A DNA stretch of 35,931 nucleotides from Bacillota bacterium (GTDB lineage: Bacteria; Bacillota; Desulfotomaculia; Desulfotomaculales; Ammonificaceae), in assembly GCA_040755295.1 (NCBI GenBank), contig JBFMBK010000007.1, positions 1 to 35,931 on the forward strand, given 5' to 3'. Below are positions 25,351 through 35,525 of the stretch, one piece after another; within the stretch, counting starts at the first letter, position 1, and each line of letters opens with the position of its first letter. Position numbers and translations under genes: made by a program. The notes under the pieces are model-generated. The model worked only from the letters and a program-made list of their open reading frames with translations, made no database searches and was not told the origin of the DNA.

Positions 25351-26532
25351 ATGCCGAAAAAAACCGTACGGGACGTCGATGTCAAAGGCAGGCGGGTGCT
25401 CGTCAGGGTAGACTTCAACGTTCCGCTTAAAGAAGGAAGGGTAGCCGAGGATTCCCGCATCAAGGCTTCGTTACCGACGATTGAGTATCTCCGCCGGCAG
25501 GAGGCGCGGGTTATCCTGGTCTCGCACCTGGGGCGGCCGAAGGGGACGCCTGACGACCAACTCCGGCTCGATCCCGTGGCTGCCAGGTTGGAGGAGCTTA
25601 TAGGGCAGCCGGTCAAGAAGGTGAACGACTGCACCGGCCCGGTGGTTAAGGCGGCTGTTGAAGCGCTTCATTCCGGAGAAGTGTTGTTGCTGGAAAATAT
25701 CCGCTTCGAACCGGGCGAGACAAAGAACGACCCCGGGTTGGCGCGGCAACTGGCCGATATCTGTGACGTCTTCGTAAATGACGCCTTCGGTACCGTGCAT
25801 CGCGCGCACGCTTCGAACGTGGGCGTGGCGTCGCTGCGTCAGGCGGTGGCAGGTTTTTTATTGGAAAAGGAGCTTGACGTGCTGACCCGGCTTTTGAAAC
25901 AGCCGGAGCACCCTTTTGTCGTGCTTATCGGGGGCGCAAAAATCTCGGATAAGATCGGCGTTCTGGAAAACCTGGTGGAGCGCGTCGACGGCCTGCTTAT
26001 CGGCGGCGGGATGGCAAATACCTTTCTTGCAGCGCAGGGTCATAAAATGGGGCTCTCGCTGGTGGAGCCGGAAAAAGGGGACGTGGCGGGGAGCCTTCTT
26101 TCACGTGCCCAAGCGCGTAATTCGCGGTTGTTGTTACCGGTTGACCTGGTGGTTGCGGAAAGCCAGGAACCGGGTGCGCCGTACCGTGTGGTCCCGGTGG
26201 ATGCCGTCCCCGACGACTGGATGGCGCTCGACATAGGTCCGGAAACGGTTCGTTTGTTTGCCGCGGCGCTGGAAGACGCCAAGACCGTTTTCTGGAACGG
26301 GCCGCTTGGTTTATTTGAACAGGTGCCCTTTGACACCGGTACGGTCGAAATCGCCCGGGCGCTTCCCGGAAACGGGGTTACCACGGTGGTAGGCGGTGGT
26401 GATACCGTGCGGGCCGTCAAGCGCGCCGGGGTGGTGGACAGGATTTCGCATGTGTCCACCGGCGGCGGAGCATCTTTGAAACTCCTGGAGGGGAAAGAAC
26501 TCCCCGGGGTGGCGGTTCTGCAGGACAGGTAG
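25351..26532 (+). CDS. pgk: Phosphoglycerate kinase
   Basis: A 393-residue PGK, which transfers the phosphate of 1,3-bisphosphoglycerate to ADP. Typical segments in order are [97 protein letters not shown] and [23 protein letters not shown] at 25351 follows AAGGGAG by eight bases; an upstream in-frame extension to 25210 is the antisense-like content of the palindromic element and is not coding. It is 275 bases downstream of gap, an unusually long gap for this operon. Confidence 0.98.
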   Translation: MPKKTVRDVDVKGRRVLVRVDFNVPLKEGRVAEDSRIKASLPTIEYLRRQEARVILVSHLGRPKGTPDDQLRLDPVAARLEELIGQPVKKVNDCTGPVVKAAVEALHSGEVLLLENIRFEPGETKNDPGLARQLADICDVFVNDAFGTVHRAHASNVGVASLRQAVAGFLLEKELDVLTRLLKQPEHPFVVLIGGAKISDKIGVLENLVERVDGLLIGGGMANTFLAAQGHKMGLSLVEPEKGDVAGSLLSRAQARNSRLLLPVDLVVAESQEPGAPYRVVPVDAVPDDWMALDIGPETVRLFAAALEDAKTVFWNGPLGLFEQVPFDTGTVEIARALPGNGVTTVVGGGDTVRAVKRAGVVDRISHVSTGGGASLKLLEGKELPGVAVLQDR

Positions 26533-26593
26533 GAGTCAGAAGGTAGAAGATATTATTCTGTATTCTGCATTCTTGATAAAGGGGGGAGATTCC

Positions 26594-28745
<2,152 letters not shown>

Positions 28746-28779
28746 TTCCTTGCTAACAACCTGCTGTGAATCTTCAGTA

Positions 28780-28808
28780 TTGCCGACGCGGCTGGGGCGT
28801 GTTATAAT
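28780..28808 (+). promoter_or_regulatory. SigA-type promoter of secG
   Basis: TTGCCG at 28780-28785 and TATAAT at 28803-28808 with a 17-base spacer. The predicted start is near 28815, eighteen bases before the secG ATG. secG is therefore transcribed on its own rather than only from the glycolytic operon. Confidence 0.7.
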
Positions 28809-28832
28809 ATTTTCCGGTTTGGAGGGAAATTA

Positions 28833-29057
28833 ATGAAAATAATTATAACCGTTTTCTACGTTTTGGTGTGTCTTCTACTGATTGCCGCAGTAATCTTACA
28901 GTCCGGACGGAGTGCCGGACTTTCGGGGTCCATCGGCGGTGCTTCCGAGAGTATTTTCGGGAAGAAAAAAGGCCTGGATGATTGGCTGGCCAAGGTTACG
29001 GTGTGGGTGGCGGTGGTATTCGGCGCAACCTCGTTGTTGCTGGTGGTATGGAAGTAG
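28833..29057 (+). CDS. secG: Preprotein translocase subunit SecG
   Basis: A 74-residue protein of normal SecG length. It has two membrane helices (residues 3-23 and 52-71) separated by the conserved loop LQSGRSAGLSGSIGGASES with FGKKKG. SecG assists SecYE in protein export across the cytoplasmic membrane. GGAGGG seven bases before ATG 28833 sets the start. In many Firmicutes secG lies after eno and before rnr and smpB; here the next gene is a convergent pyrophosphatase, so that continuation is lost. Confidence 0.93.
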   Translation: MKIIITVFYVLVCLLLIAAVILQSGRSAGLSGSIGGASESIFGKKKGLDDWLAKVTVWVAVVFGATSLLLVVWK

Positions 29058-29098
29058 GATTAAAGAAGAGTTTGCTAAGCAGAAAAGGTGAAAACGAA

Positions 29099-29124
29099 AG
29101 CCCGCCTGTACAGGCGGGCTTATT
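29099..29124. terminator. Bidirectional terminator between secG and ppaC
   Basis: A perfect palindrome: AGCCCGCCTG, TA, CAGGCGGGCT (29099-29120). The minus-strand side is followed by TTCGTTTTC and the plus side by TATT, so it can end both convergent genes, better for ppaC. Confidence 0.85.
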
Positions 29125-29176
29125 GCACTCATGCGGCAATTGGAAAAGGCGATGTTACCAACCGAAAGCCGCTCTT

Positions 29177-30076
29177 TTACGTGAACGCCTTTTCAATCGG
29201 CGGCGCAACTTGCTTTTTCCGTGACATGCAGCCTGCTACCCACATGGACGCACCCTCCGGCTTTTTGCCGAAAGCCTTCTCCATGATCGCCGCATCACCG
29301 GCGAAGTACAGCTCCGAACCTTCCTTAATGATATCCGTGCCGATGAAGACGACCATTTCATAACCCTTACCGGCCTTAAGCTCGTTAAGATACGCGGTTA
29401 TCTCGCCGGCTCTGTCGTAACACTCGTTAATGTCCACCAGTTCGGTCTGGCCGATACCGACTTTCTTGCCCCCGAAATTGAAGTCCTTAAAGTCTACGTG
29501 GACAACGTCGGCGATGGGTTTGCCCTTGATGCTCGCCTTGGACTTCTTGATGTCGATGCCGAAGGTCATTATATCGGCAATCCCGGCGATTTTAGCCAGT
29601 TCCGCGGCCACCGCTTTGTCATCATCAGTGGTGGTGGGGGACTTAAAGATAACGGTGTCGGACAGAACCGCGGAAAGGAGCAATCCGGCAAGGGTCGCGT
29701 TGCCCTTGATCTGATCCATATATTTCTTGGCGAGAACGGTTGCGGTGCTGCCAACCGGCTCTACCAGGATGTTAATCGGCGTGTTGCAGATAAAGTTCAT
29801 CTTGTGGTGGTCAATAACCTCAATGATCTCAGCCTTATCGCCGCCGTCTACCACCTGAGAGGGCTCATTATGGTCCACCAGAACGAGTTTCTTCCCCTCG
29901 GCGTTCGCCAGCAGCATCGGCGCCTGTACCTTAAAGTGGTCAAGTACAAAAGCCGTTTCCTCGTTGAGTTCTGCGGGTCTGGCTGCTGTATAGCCTTTCA
30001 GCGCGGCATATACGATCGCGGAACAGACGGTGTCGGTATCAGGGGCTTTATGCCCGATTACGAAGACTTCACTCAC
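29177..30076 (-). CDS. ppaC: Manganese-dependent inorganic pyrophosphatase
   Basis: A 299-residue family II pyrophosphatase of the DHH superfamily, which hydrolyses PPi in the cytoplasm. Metal-binding motifs are GHKAPDTDTVCSAI, VLVDHNEPSQ and the DHH box EVIDHHKMN; the DHHA2 domain ends in CMSRKKQVAPPIEKAF with the substrate-binding SRKKQ. The GTG start at 30076 has TAGGAGG eight bases upstream. The length fits family members without CBS domains. It is the only gene on the minus strand in this part of the window and has its own promoter (30095-30123) and terminator (29099). Confidence 0.97.
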   Translation of the reverse strand: MSEVFVIGHKAPDTDTVCSAIVYAALKGYTAARPAELNEETAFVLDHFKVQAPMLLANAEGKKLVLVDHNEPSQVVDGGDKAEIIEVIDHHKMNFICNTPINILVEPVGSTATVLAKKYMDQIKGNATLAGLLLSAVLSDTVIFKSPTTTDDDKAVAAELAKIAGIADIMTFGIDIKKSKASIKGKPIADVVHVDFKDFNFGGKKVGIGQTELVDINECYDRAGEITAYLNELKAGKGYEMVVFIGTDIIKEGSELYFAGDAAIMEKAFGKKPEGASMWVAGCMSRKKQVAPPIEKAFT

Positions 30077-30094
30077 AATCCATACCTCCTAAGC

Positions 30095-30123
30095 ATTATA
30101 AATACTACTTTCATTAAGTTCAA
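30095..30123 (-). promoter_or_regulatory. SigA-type promoter of ppaC
   Basis: On the minus strand, TTGAAC (30123-30118) and TATAAT (30100-30095) with a 17-base spacer. Transcription would start close to the ribosome site of ppaC, giving a very short leader. Confidence 0.75.
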
Positions 30124-30470
30124 ATTCTTTTTTTGCCGGCGGTGCGGTTTAAGCCGCAAGCAATGATTTCTAAGAAAATACTGCTGAATCCACCTCCTTT
30201 GTATCATTTCCTTGATACCTGAAGCGGTATTCCGATAAACTCTTCTAAGGAGATGCTTTTCCCGCTTCTCCTCAACTTAGCAATTAGTGAATATTTTCGC
30301 GATGTCCCCTGATTATTCCTTTTAAAATAATAAAAAAATTTAGACAGTTTATTTGACTTGAAGCAAGCTTCAAGGATTGCGGGCTGCGCAGCCGCTGAGT
30401 TGTCCCCAATCCCCCTCTTCGGGATTGGTAAGGTTTTGCCTCTTGTTTTTAACGGATTCAGAAAATTATA
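30124..30470. other. Intergenic region between ppaC and rodA with palindromes
   Basis: No gene is supported. It contains TGCGG/CCGCA near 30147, the word TCGCGATGTCCCCTGA near 30298 (similar to dispersed GGGGACAT elements in related genomes), a perfect 8-bp palindrome CTTGAAGC-AA-GCTTCAAG at 30357-30374 overlapping a TTGACT, the palindrome GGCTGCGCAGCC near 30382, and a hairpin CCAATCCC / GGGATTGG (30406-30428). The last lies about 60 bases before rodA and could attenuate it. Confidence 0.45.
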
Positions 30471-30488
30471 ATGGGCAAGGTGAGGGTT

Positions 30489-31628
30489 ATGGCAAACGCA
30501 AGGAAGCTTCTGCGAACGCTTGATTATACGCTGTTGATAACAGCGATCTTGATCATAGTTTACGGTCTTGTGACCATTTCCAGTGCGACGCACGCCACCA
30601 GTTCGGCGGGCGGTGACGCGTATGCTTTCGTGAAGCGTCAGATGGTTTCGGTCTGTATCGGGTTTATGGTCGCCCTTTTTTTCATTGGCTGGCGGTACGA
30701 AGACCTTTCGCGTTATGCTAGATGGTTATATATCATCAACCTGATTACACTGACGGCGGTAATGTTTATGGGGCACAGCGCCCTCGGCGCACAGCGCTGG
30801 ATCAAGCTCGGGCCGATGCAGATCCAGCCTTCGGAAATCGCCAAGTTTGTAATAATCATAACCCTGGCCAATTTTCTTGCCCGCCATGAAGGAAAACTTG
30901 ACCGACTGCGGGATCTTATACCTGTGTTTTTGTACGTGGGTTTGCCGCTGGTGCTTATCTTAAAACAGCCGGACCTCGGGACATCCCTGGTCTTTATAGC
31001 CGTCACCTTCGGTATGCTGTACATGGCCGGCGCCCGTCCGGTCCTGCTTCTGGCTCTCGGAGGAACGGGATTGTCCGCGGTTTTTCTCTGGATATGGGCG
31101 CACCTGACACATAACGTTTGGATTCCTCTTCAGGAATACCAGCTTGCCAGATTGACGATATTCCTTAACCCGTGGAAGGACTGGCAGGGGGCCGGTTACC
31201 ACATGATCCAATCCCAGATAGCCCTTGGTTCAGGGGGGATCTGGGGACGGGGTTTATTCAACGGCACCCAGAACCAGTACAATTTTCTTCCGGAACAGCA
31301 CACAGACTTTATTTTTTCTGTGGTGGGTGAAGAGCTGGGATTTATCGGCGCAGCGCTGCTGCTGATTTTATACCTGGTGCTGATGGTCCGGTGTGTGAGG
31401 ATCGCCGCCGCCGCGAAGGATACCTTTGGGCGTTTAATAGCGACGGGTGTTACGACGATGCTGGTCTTTCACCTGCTGGTCAACTTGGGAATGACGATGG
31501 GGATTATGCCTGTAACCGGCATCCCGCTGCCGTTTTTCAGTTACGGTGGGAACGCGATGATTACAAACCTTGCGGCGGTCGGTTTACTGGAAAATATTTA
31601 TTCCCGGCGGCAGAAAATCTTGTTTTAA
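30489..31628 (+). CDS. rodA: RodA-type cell-wall glycosyltransferase (SEDS)
   Basis: About 379 residues with roughly ten membrane helices, a SEDS family protein that polymerises peptidoglycan with a partner class B PBP during elongation or spore formation. Diagnostic segments are GAQRWIKLGPMQIQPSEIAK, LKQPDLGTSLVFIAVTFGML, NGTQNQYNFLPEQHTDFIFS with VVGEELGFIGA, and the end LPFFSYGGNAMITNLAAVGL. The GAQRWI and YNFLPEQHTDFIF versions favour RodA over FtsW. ATG at 30489 has AAGGTGAGG directly before it; an upstream ATG at 30471 overlaps a TATAAT and has no ribosome site. No mreBCD genes are adjacent, although the nearby spoIVFAB genes recall the rod-shape region of other Firmicutes. Confidence 0.92.
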   Translation: MANARKLLRTLDYTLLITAILIIVYGLVTISSATHATSSAGGDAYAFVKRQMVSVCIGFMVALFFIGWRYEDLSRYARWLYIINLITLTAVMFMGHSALGAQRWIKLGPMQIQPSEIAKFVIIITLANFLARHEGKLDRLRDLIPVFLYVGLPLVLILKQPDLGTSLVFIAVTFGMLYMAGARPVLLLALGGTGLSAVFLWIWAHLTHNVWIPLQEYQLARLTIFLNPWKDWQGAGYHMIQSQIALGSGGIWGRGLFNGTQNQYNFLPEQHTDFIFSVVGEELGFIGAALLLILYLVLMVRCVRIAAAAKDTFGRLIATGVTTMLVFHLLVNLGMTMGIMPVTGIPLPFFSYGGNAMITNLAAVGLLENIYSRRQKILF

Positions 31629-31724
31629 ACTAAAGTAAGAAAGAAATTACCACAGAGGCACAGAGGCCATATTCCTCATTCATAATTCATCATTATGTAT
31701 TAATCATTTGATGAGAGGCTTTAC

Positions 31725-32402
31725 GTGGCGCTTTTTGACGATTATGCCGGAGATTATGAGTTATGGTATTCGACTCCTCGGGGCGAGTTAGTCTGGCGGT
31801 TTGAGCGGGAAGCCCTTCTGCAGTTTTTAGATCACCTTCCGGGGGGGCGAGTACTGGATATCGGTTGCGGCACGGGCATCCTTTCCCGGGAACTGGCTTA
31901 CAGAGGTTTGGAAGTGACCGGGATAGATATCTCCATGGCTATGCTTAATGAAGCCCGAAAAAAATCTTATGGTTTGGGTATTACCTTTCTATACGCCGAC
32001 GGCGGCGCCCTTCCTTTTCCCGAATCAGCATATGATGCGGTGGTCTGTTTTACCGTACTGGAATTTGTGGACAGACCGGATGATATTTTAATTGAGGCCT
32101 GGCGGGTATTAAAACCCGGCGGGAAACTGGTGATCGGTTTTCTCAACCGGTTTAGTCCTTGGGCTGCGGCACGGCGCGGGCAGGGCGTGTTCACCCATGC
32201 CCGGTTTTATACATACTGGGAAATGCGGCGCTTATTGAAAAGGATTTTTCAAGATTTAGATGTTGAGTGGACGGGGGTGATTTATTTCCCGCCGTGGCTT
32301 GGGGGGAAGGACCTTAGATTTGCCGGGACCCTTGATTTTTTTGGGCGTCGCATCGCGAAACCTTTCAGCGCGGTTATTATCCTCCGCATCAGGAAAAAAT
32401 AA
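31725..32402 (+). CDS. Class I SAM-dependent methyltransferase
   Basis: A 225-residue protein with a Rossmann-like methyltransferase fold. Motif I is VLDIGCGTGILSRELA (residues 41-56), motif II VTGIDISMAMLNEARKKS, motif III ALPFPESAYDAVVCF, and motif IV VLKPGGKLVIGFLNR. It is closest to the UbiE/Methyltransf_11 group; the substrate is not predictable. GTG at 31725 has GAGAGGC about six bases upstream. The preceding spacer contains ACCACAGAGGCACAGAGG, a widespread filler word. Confidence 0.88.
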   Translation: MALFDDYAGDYELWYSTPRGELVWRFEREALLQFLDHLPGGRVLDIGCGTGILSRELAYRGLEVTGIDISMAMLNEARKKSYGLGITFLYADGGALPFPESAYDAVVCFTVLEFVDRPDDILIEAWRVLKPGGKLVIGFLNRFSPWAAARRGQGVFTHARFYTYWEMRRLLKRIFQDLDVEWTGVIYFPPWLGGKDLRFAGTLDFFGRRIAKPFSAVIILRIRKK

Positions 32403-32421
32403 TAAAATTATGAAATTTTTC

Positions 32422-32453
32422 TTGACCTGCGTACCTATATTTTCTAAAATATA
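32422..32453 (+). promoter_or_regulatory. Promoter with AT palindrome before the HD-GYP gene
   Basis: TTGACC (32422-32427) and TAAAAT (32445-32450) with a 17-base spacer. The -10 lies inside a perfect inverted repeat TATATTTT-CT-AAAATATA (32436-32453), a natural operator-like site. Transcription would start near 32457, so the AAGGAGG at 32453 would be at the very 5' end and not serve as a ribosome site. Confidence 0.65.
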
Positions 32454-32518
32454 AGGAGGATTTTGAAGAAACGTGACGAAACGTGTCGTTATGTGTCTGT
32501 GCGGAGAGGGTGTTCGTC

Positions 32519-33517
32519 TTGGAACTATTCAGCGGAGTTCGCAGGGTTCAGTGTTCAGCGGCTGTTGCCGGAATCGTCTTCTTTATTCTGGTGGTGGCGC
32601 TGATGGATTATTCTACGGAAGGCCGGCCCTTCCAAATAATCGTGCCCCTATTCTATTTCCTGCCGGTAGTCCTGTCTTTTTTAATCTCCCGTGTCGCCTC
32701 AATAGCCATAACCGCCCTTAGCGCACTTTCCGCTTGCCTTGTTACCTTTTTAAAGGGAACGGTGTTGTATTCGGGCGATGCTCTAAACATCGGTATCCTG
32801 GTGGTGGCGGTTATTTGTGCCTCGGCGCTTTACCTCGTCGCCGGATCGTTCAGTAACGCGGTTGCCAAAAGGCAGCAGGCTGAAGAACGGGCGCGGCGTT
32901 TGCAGGAAGTGTTTTTTGGCGTTATTAGTTCCTTGAGCCGGGTGCTTGACGCACGCGATCCTCATACGGCCCGGCATTCCCAGAGTGTGGCTGATTACGC
33001 CCTCGCGATCGCAAAAGAGATGGGACTGAGCCCTTCCCATCGGGAAACCATCTATTTTGCCGGGATACTGCACGACGTCGGAAAAATAGGAATATCCGAG
33101 CAGCCGCTTCGGAAACCAGGGAAACTCACGATGGAAGAATGGGAAGAGATTAAAAGGCACCCCGTTTTGAGTTACAGTATCCTGCGCGATATCCCCGAAC
33201 TGGAGGAGATAGCAATCATAACCCTTTATCACCACGAGCGCTGGGACGGAGAGGGTTATCCATACGGGGTGAAAGGGGAGAGTATCCCGTTGGGGGCACG
33301 AATCTTGTGTGTGGCCGATAGTTACGATGCGATGACGTCGGAACGGGTTTATAAAAAAGCGATATCCCGGGAGAAAGCCCTTAATGAATTAAGACGGTGT
33401 GCGGGAGGTCAATTTGATCCTGAGGTTGTGGAAGTGTTTTTACGGTGTTTCGAAAAGGGCACCCCGAATAAGCGGTTAGAGCATCCGAAAAAAGAATTTG
33501 ATATTGTTGCCGTTTAA
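32519..33517 (+). CDS. Membrane HD-GYP domain protein
   Basis: About 332 residues. The N-terminal 115 residues hold three or four membrane helices (VAGIVFFILVVALMD, VPLFYFLPVVLSFLIS, IGILVVAVICASALYLVAG), then a short coiled linker (AKRQQAEERARRLQE) and a C-terminal HD-GYP phosphodiesterase domain: HSQSVADYA, FAGILHDVGKIGI, KRHPVLSYSIL, HHERWDGEGYP and GARILCVADSYDAMTS. All metal ligands and the GYP signature are intact, so cyclic di-GMP hydrolysis is likely, with the membrane part as sensor. TTG at 32519 is preferred, with GGAGAGGGTG in front; an in-frame ATG at 32483 lacks a ribosome site. The start choice affects only the extreme N-terminus. Confidence 0.9.
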   Translation: MELFSGVRRVQCSAAVAGIVFFILVVALMDYSTEGRPFQIIVPLFYFLPVVLSFLISRVASIAITALSALSACLVTFLKGTVLYSGDALNIGILVVAVICASALYLVAGSFSNAVAKRQQAEERARRLQEVFFGVISSLSRVLDARDPHTARHSQSVADYALAIAKEMGLSPSHRETIYFAGILHDVGKIGISEQPLRKPGKLTMEEWEEIKRHPVLSYSILRDIPELEEIAIITLYHHERWDGEGYPYGVKGESIPLGARILCVADSYDAMTSERVYKKAISREKALNELRRCAGGQFDPEVVEVFLRCFEKGTPNKRLEHPKKEFDIVAV

Positions 33518-33526
33518 ATGATGGGA

Positions 33527-33548
33527 AAGCCCGAAAGGGCTTTTTTTT
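33527..33548 (+). terminator. Terminator after the HD-GYP gene
   Basis: AAGCCC, loop GAAA, GGGCTT, then a T-run to 33548. A GNRA-capped compact stem about ten bases after the stop codon. Confidence 0.92.
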
Positions 33549-33757
33549 ATTGCCGGGGTAGTTATGCTTTATTTGTTCTCAGGGTGACATATTCCCGGAA
33601 ACCGCCTCATAGGATTTCCTTGGAGACAGGCCTTATTCTGGAAGTCGGATGTCAGAGGTTGAAAGTCGGAACAGATAACGAAGCTGTGCGAATTAAGACG
33701 GTGTATCAAGCCTCCGACTTTTTGCTTAACTGCCTACCTCGAAAGGGGGATTCCTAA
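33549..33757. other. Spacer before spoIVFA with quasi-repeat
   Basis: An open frame crosses this stretch, but it starts inside the terminator and encodes the filler GGAAGTCGGATGTCAGAGG and TTGAAAGTCGGAAC, with no ribosome site, so I do not call it a gene. No clear SigE-type promoter was identified before spoIVFA. Confidence 0.5.
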
Positions 33758-34456
33758 ATGGCGGGACTAGGGGACTGGCCTCAGGTGCAGCCTCGCAGGG
33801 TCGGAAAAGGACGGCGTTATGCCGTTCAGGTGGTGGTTGCCTTCACCATCTTTCTTCTCCTCCTCGGGCTGAAAGAAATGGGTGGCGACTGGGGCGCCAG
33901 GGTCCAAAAGGACCTGCGTTCAATTCTGACCACGGAATGGAACTACCAGCCGGTCTTGGAGCGCGTGGTGCGCCATGGTTTGGAAGCGGTGGACGTCGAC
34001 CTTCCCTATCTCGAGGAGCCGTCGAAACCGATCGCCGCCCCGGTGGAGAATCAGTTTTGTCTACCGGTATCGGGCCGGGTGGTGCGGGGCTTCGGATGGA
34101 GCAAGGATCCGCTTGACGGGCTGGAGAGATACCACACGGGAATCGACATTGAATCCTCGGCGGGAACACCGGTGAAAGCGGTCACCGGCGGCGAAGTGGT
34201 GAAAATAGCCACTGATCCGGTTCTTGGTAGTTACGTTATGTTGGATCACGGCAAGGATATCGCTACCCTTTACGCTCAACTGCAGGAGGTTGACGTGGCG
34301 CTGGGCCAACGGGTCGCTGGCGGAAGGGTCATCGGTCTGGCGGGAACAAAGGGGGATATCACGGGGAGCGGTCTTCATTTCGAGTACCGGGAGGGCGGGC
34401 GTCCGGTTGATCCCCTGGACAGGGTTTCTGTTTTCAAGACCGGGGATGGGCGGTAG
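33758..34456 (+). CDS. spoIVFA: SpoIVFA-like membrane protein with LytM domain
   Basis: A 232-residue protein: a basic cytoplasmic N-terminus, one membrane helix (VQVVVAFTIFLLLLGL, residues 24-39), a spacer, and a C-terminal M23/LytM domain from about residue 105. The zinc motif is only partly kept: YHTGIDI has the first His and Asp, but the final motif is GSGLHFEYR, where active peptidases have H-x-H, so the domain is probably catalytically dead. That fits SpoIVFA, which anchors and inhibits the SpoIVFB protease in the outer forespore membrane. AAGGGGG eight bases before ATG 33758 sets the start. The stop codon overlaps the GTG start of the M50 gene, so the two are translationally coupled. 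Confidence 0.85.
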   Translation: MAGLGDWPQVQPRRVGKGRRYAVQVVVAFTIFLLLLGLKEMGGDWGARVQKDLRSILTTEWNYQPVLERVVRHGLEAVDVDLPYLEEPSKPIAAPVENQFCLPVSGRVVRGFGWSKDPLDGLERYHTGIDIESSAGTPVKAVTGGEVVKIATDPVLGSYVMLDHGKDIATLYAQLQEVDVALGQRVAGGRVIGLAGTKGDITGSGLHFEYREGGRPVDPLDRVSVFKTGDGR

Positions 34457-35346
34457 TGGGGTTATCCCTCCGCGGAATGACCATCCGGGTCAACCCTTTG
34501 TTCCTGGCCGCCTTTCTGTTGTATTACGCCGCCGGGGTGCTCGACCGGGCGGTGATCGCGTTCGGCTCGGTCCTGCTCCATGAGATGGGACATGTTCTGG
34601 CGGCGAGCGGTTTCGGGGTAAGGGTAAAAAGCGTGGAGCTTTTCCCTTTCGGAGGCGTGGCGCGATTTGAAGGAACGGGTATCCTGCGCCCTGCGAAAGA
34701 AATCGGCATCGCCTTGGGGGGGCCGCTTACAAGTGTCGCCCTCTTCTGCGTCGGTCAGGGGTTGGTGCAGTATGGGTGTCTTGGCGGCGCCAGAGCGCAG
34801 TTTTTTCTGGCGGTTAACCTGATGATCGCCGCCTTTAATCTTCTACCCGGCCTCCCCCTCGACGGCGGAAGGATAATGCGCGCGCTGCTCACGACGCGGA
34901 AAGGTTCAGGCCCCGCAACGTCAATAACCGCAATAACCGGGCAGATAATCGGATTCCTGTTGACGGTCCTGGGGATCGGGGGATTCGTCGCTCATCTTTG
35001 GGGACTGGAAGCGGCGGCCGCCGGTCTTTTCATTCTTTATGCGGCGACGTCGGAGAAAAGACAGGCGGCGTATTTGTTCGCGCATAACCTTGTGCTGAAA
35101 GAGCGGGAGCTTTCGGAGCGTCTTGTGCTTCCCGGAGAGCTGTTGGTGGCGGTTGAAGAAGCGCTTCTTATCGAGGTTTCACGGCTTTTTAATCCGGGGC
35201 GTTTTTATTTTATAGCGGTTACGGACAAGAACGGGAATGGCGTTGGACTCCTCAGCGAAACAGAAGTGATTGCGGCCCTTACCTCTTTGGGATCGGGGAC
35301 ACAGATCGGGCTCTTGCTGAAAGAGTCACGGCGGTGTCTATTTTAG
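34456..35346 (+). CDS. spoIVFB: SpoIVFB-like site-2 protease (M50)
   Basis: A 296-residue intramembrane zinc metalloprotease. The HExxH motif is LLHEMGHVLAASGFG (near residue 42), and the third ligand lies in NLLPGLPLDGGRIMRALL. Four to six hydrophobic segments span the first 200 residues; the C-terminal 90 residues resemble a single divergent CBS domain (FYFIAVTDKNGNGVGLLSE). In Bacillus SpoIVFB cleaves pro-sigma-K in the mother cell during sporulation. The GTG start at 34456 overlaps the TAG of spoIVFA. In related Firmicutes this pair lies just before the TIGR03960 radical SAM gene, as here. Confidence 0.92.
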   Translation: MGLSLRGMTIRVNPLFLAAFLLYYAAGVLDRAVIAFGSVLLHEMGHVLAASGFGVRVKSVELFPFGGVARFEGTGILRPAKEIGIALGGPLTSVALFCVGQGLVQYGCLGGARAQFFLAVNLMIAAFNLLPGLPLDGGRIMRALLTTRKGSGPATSITAITGQIIGFLLTVLGIGGFVAHLWGLEAAAAGLFILYAATSEKRQAAYLFAHNLVLKERELSERLVLPGELLVAVEEALLIEVSRLFNPGRFYFIAVTDKNGNGVGLLSETEVIAALTSLGSGTQIGLLLKESRRCLF

Positions 35347-35385
35347 AGGAGTTAGCCATGCGGACGCAGGCGGCTCCGACTGAAG

Positions 35386-35520
35386 AATGAAAATGGGGTC
35401 ACCTGTAAGTCGGTTGCTTTGATGCAGAAGAATAACATAAACGTAACGCGGCGAGAAGTGACGCAGCAATGCGTTGCTTATCGCTGCGCCCTACGAATGA
35501 ACGCCTATTTTCGAAGGAGG
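35386..35520 (+). repeat. Palindromic leader element, short copy
   Basis: This matches the element before pgk: AATGAAAAT at 35386, then the arm CGCGGCGAGAAGTGACGCA (35447-35465), loop GCAA, and arm 35470-35488, and finally CTATTTTCGAAGGAGG. The arms pair at 18 of 19 positions counting three G-U pairs, with a single G-A mismatch at the same place as in the long copy. The loop GCAA is a GNRA tetraloop. Relative to the long copy about 78 bases (the inner arm) are missing. It ends in a perfect ribosome site for a 21-codon frame. Confidence 0.75.
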
Positions 35521-35525
35521 ATGCA

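Noticed and set aside
30204-30593. 129-codon minus-strand frame before rodA
   Set aside because: Half of it is antisense to the rodA start, there is no ribosome site, and the rest contains palindromes and AT-rich DNA. The end (SLEEFIGIPLQVS) looks protein-like but has no start of its own.
32453-32721. 82-codon frame from GTG 32473 with AAGGAGG upstream
   Set aside because: Spacing of 13 bases is poor, the ribosome site coincides with the predicted transcription start, and the frame overlaps the conserved membrane part of the HD-GYP protein in another phase.
33518-33757. 79-codon frame between the HD-GYP gene and spoIVFA
   Set aside because: It begins at the HD-GYP stop, runs through the terminator T-run and then encodes filler words; no ribosome site.
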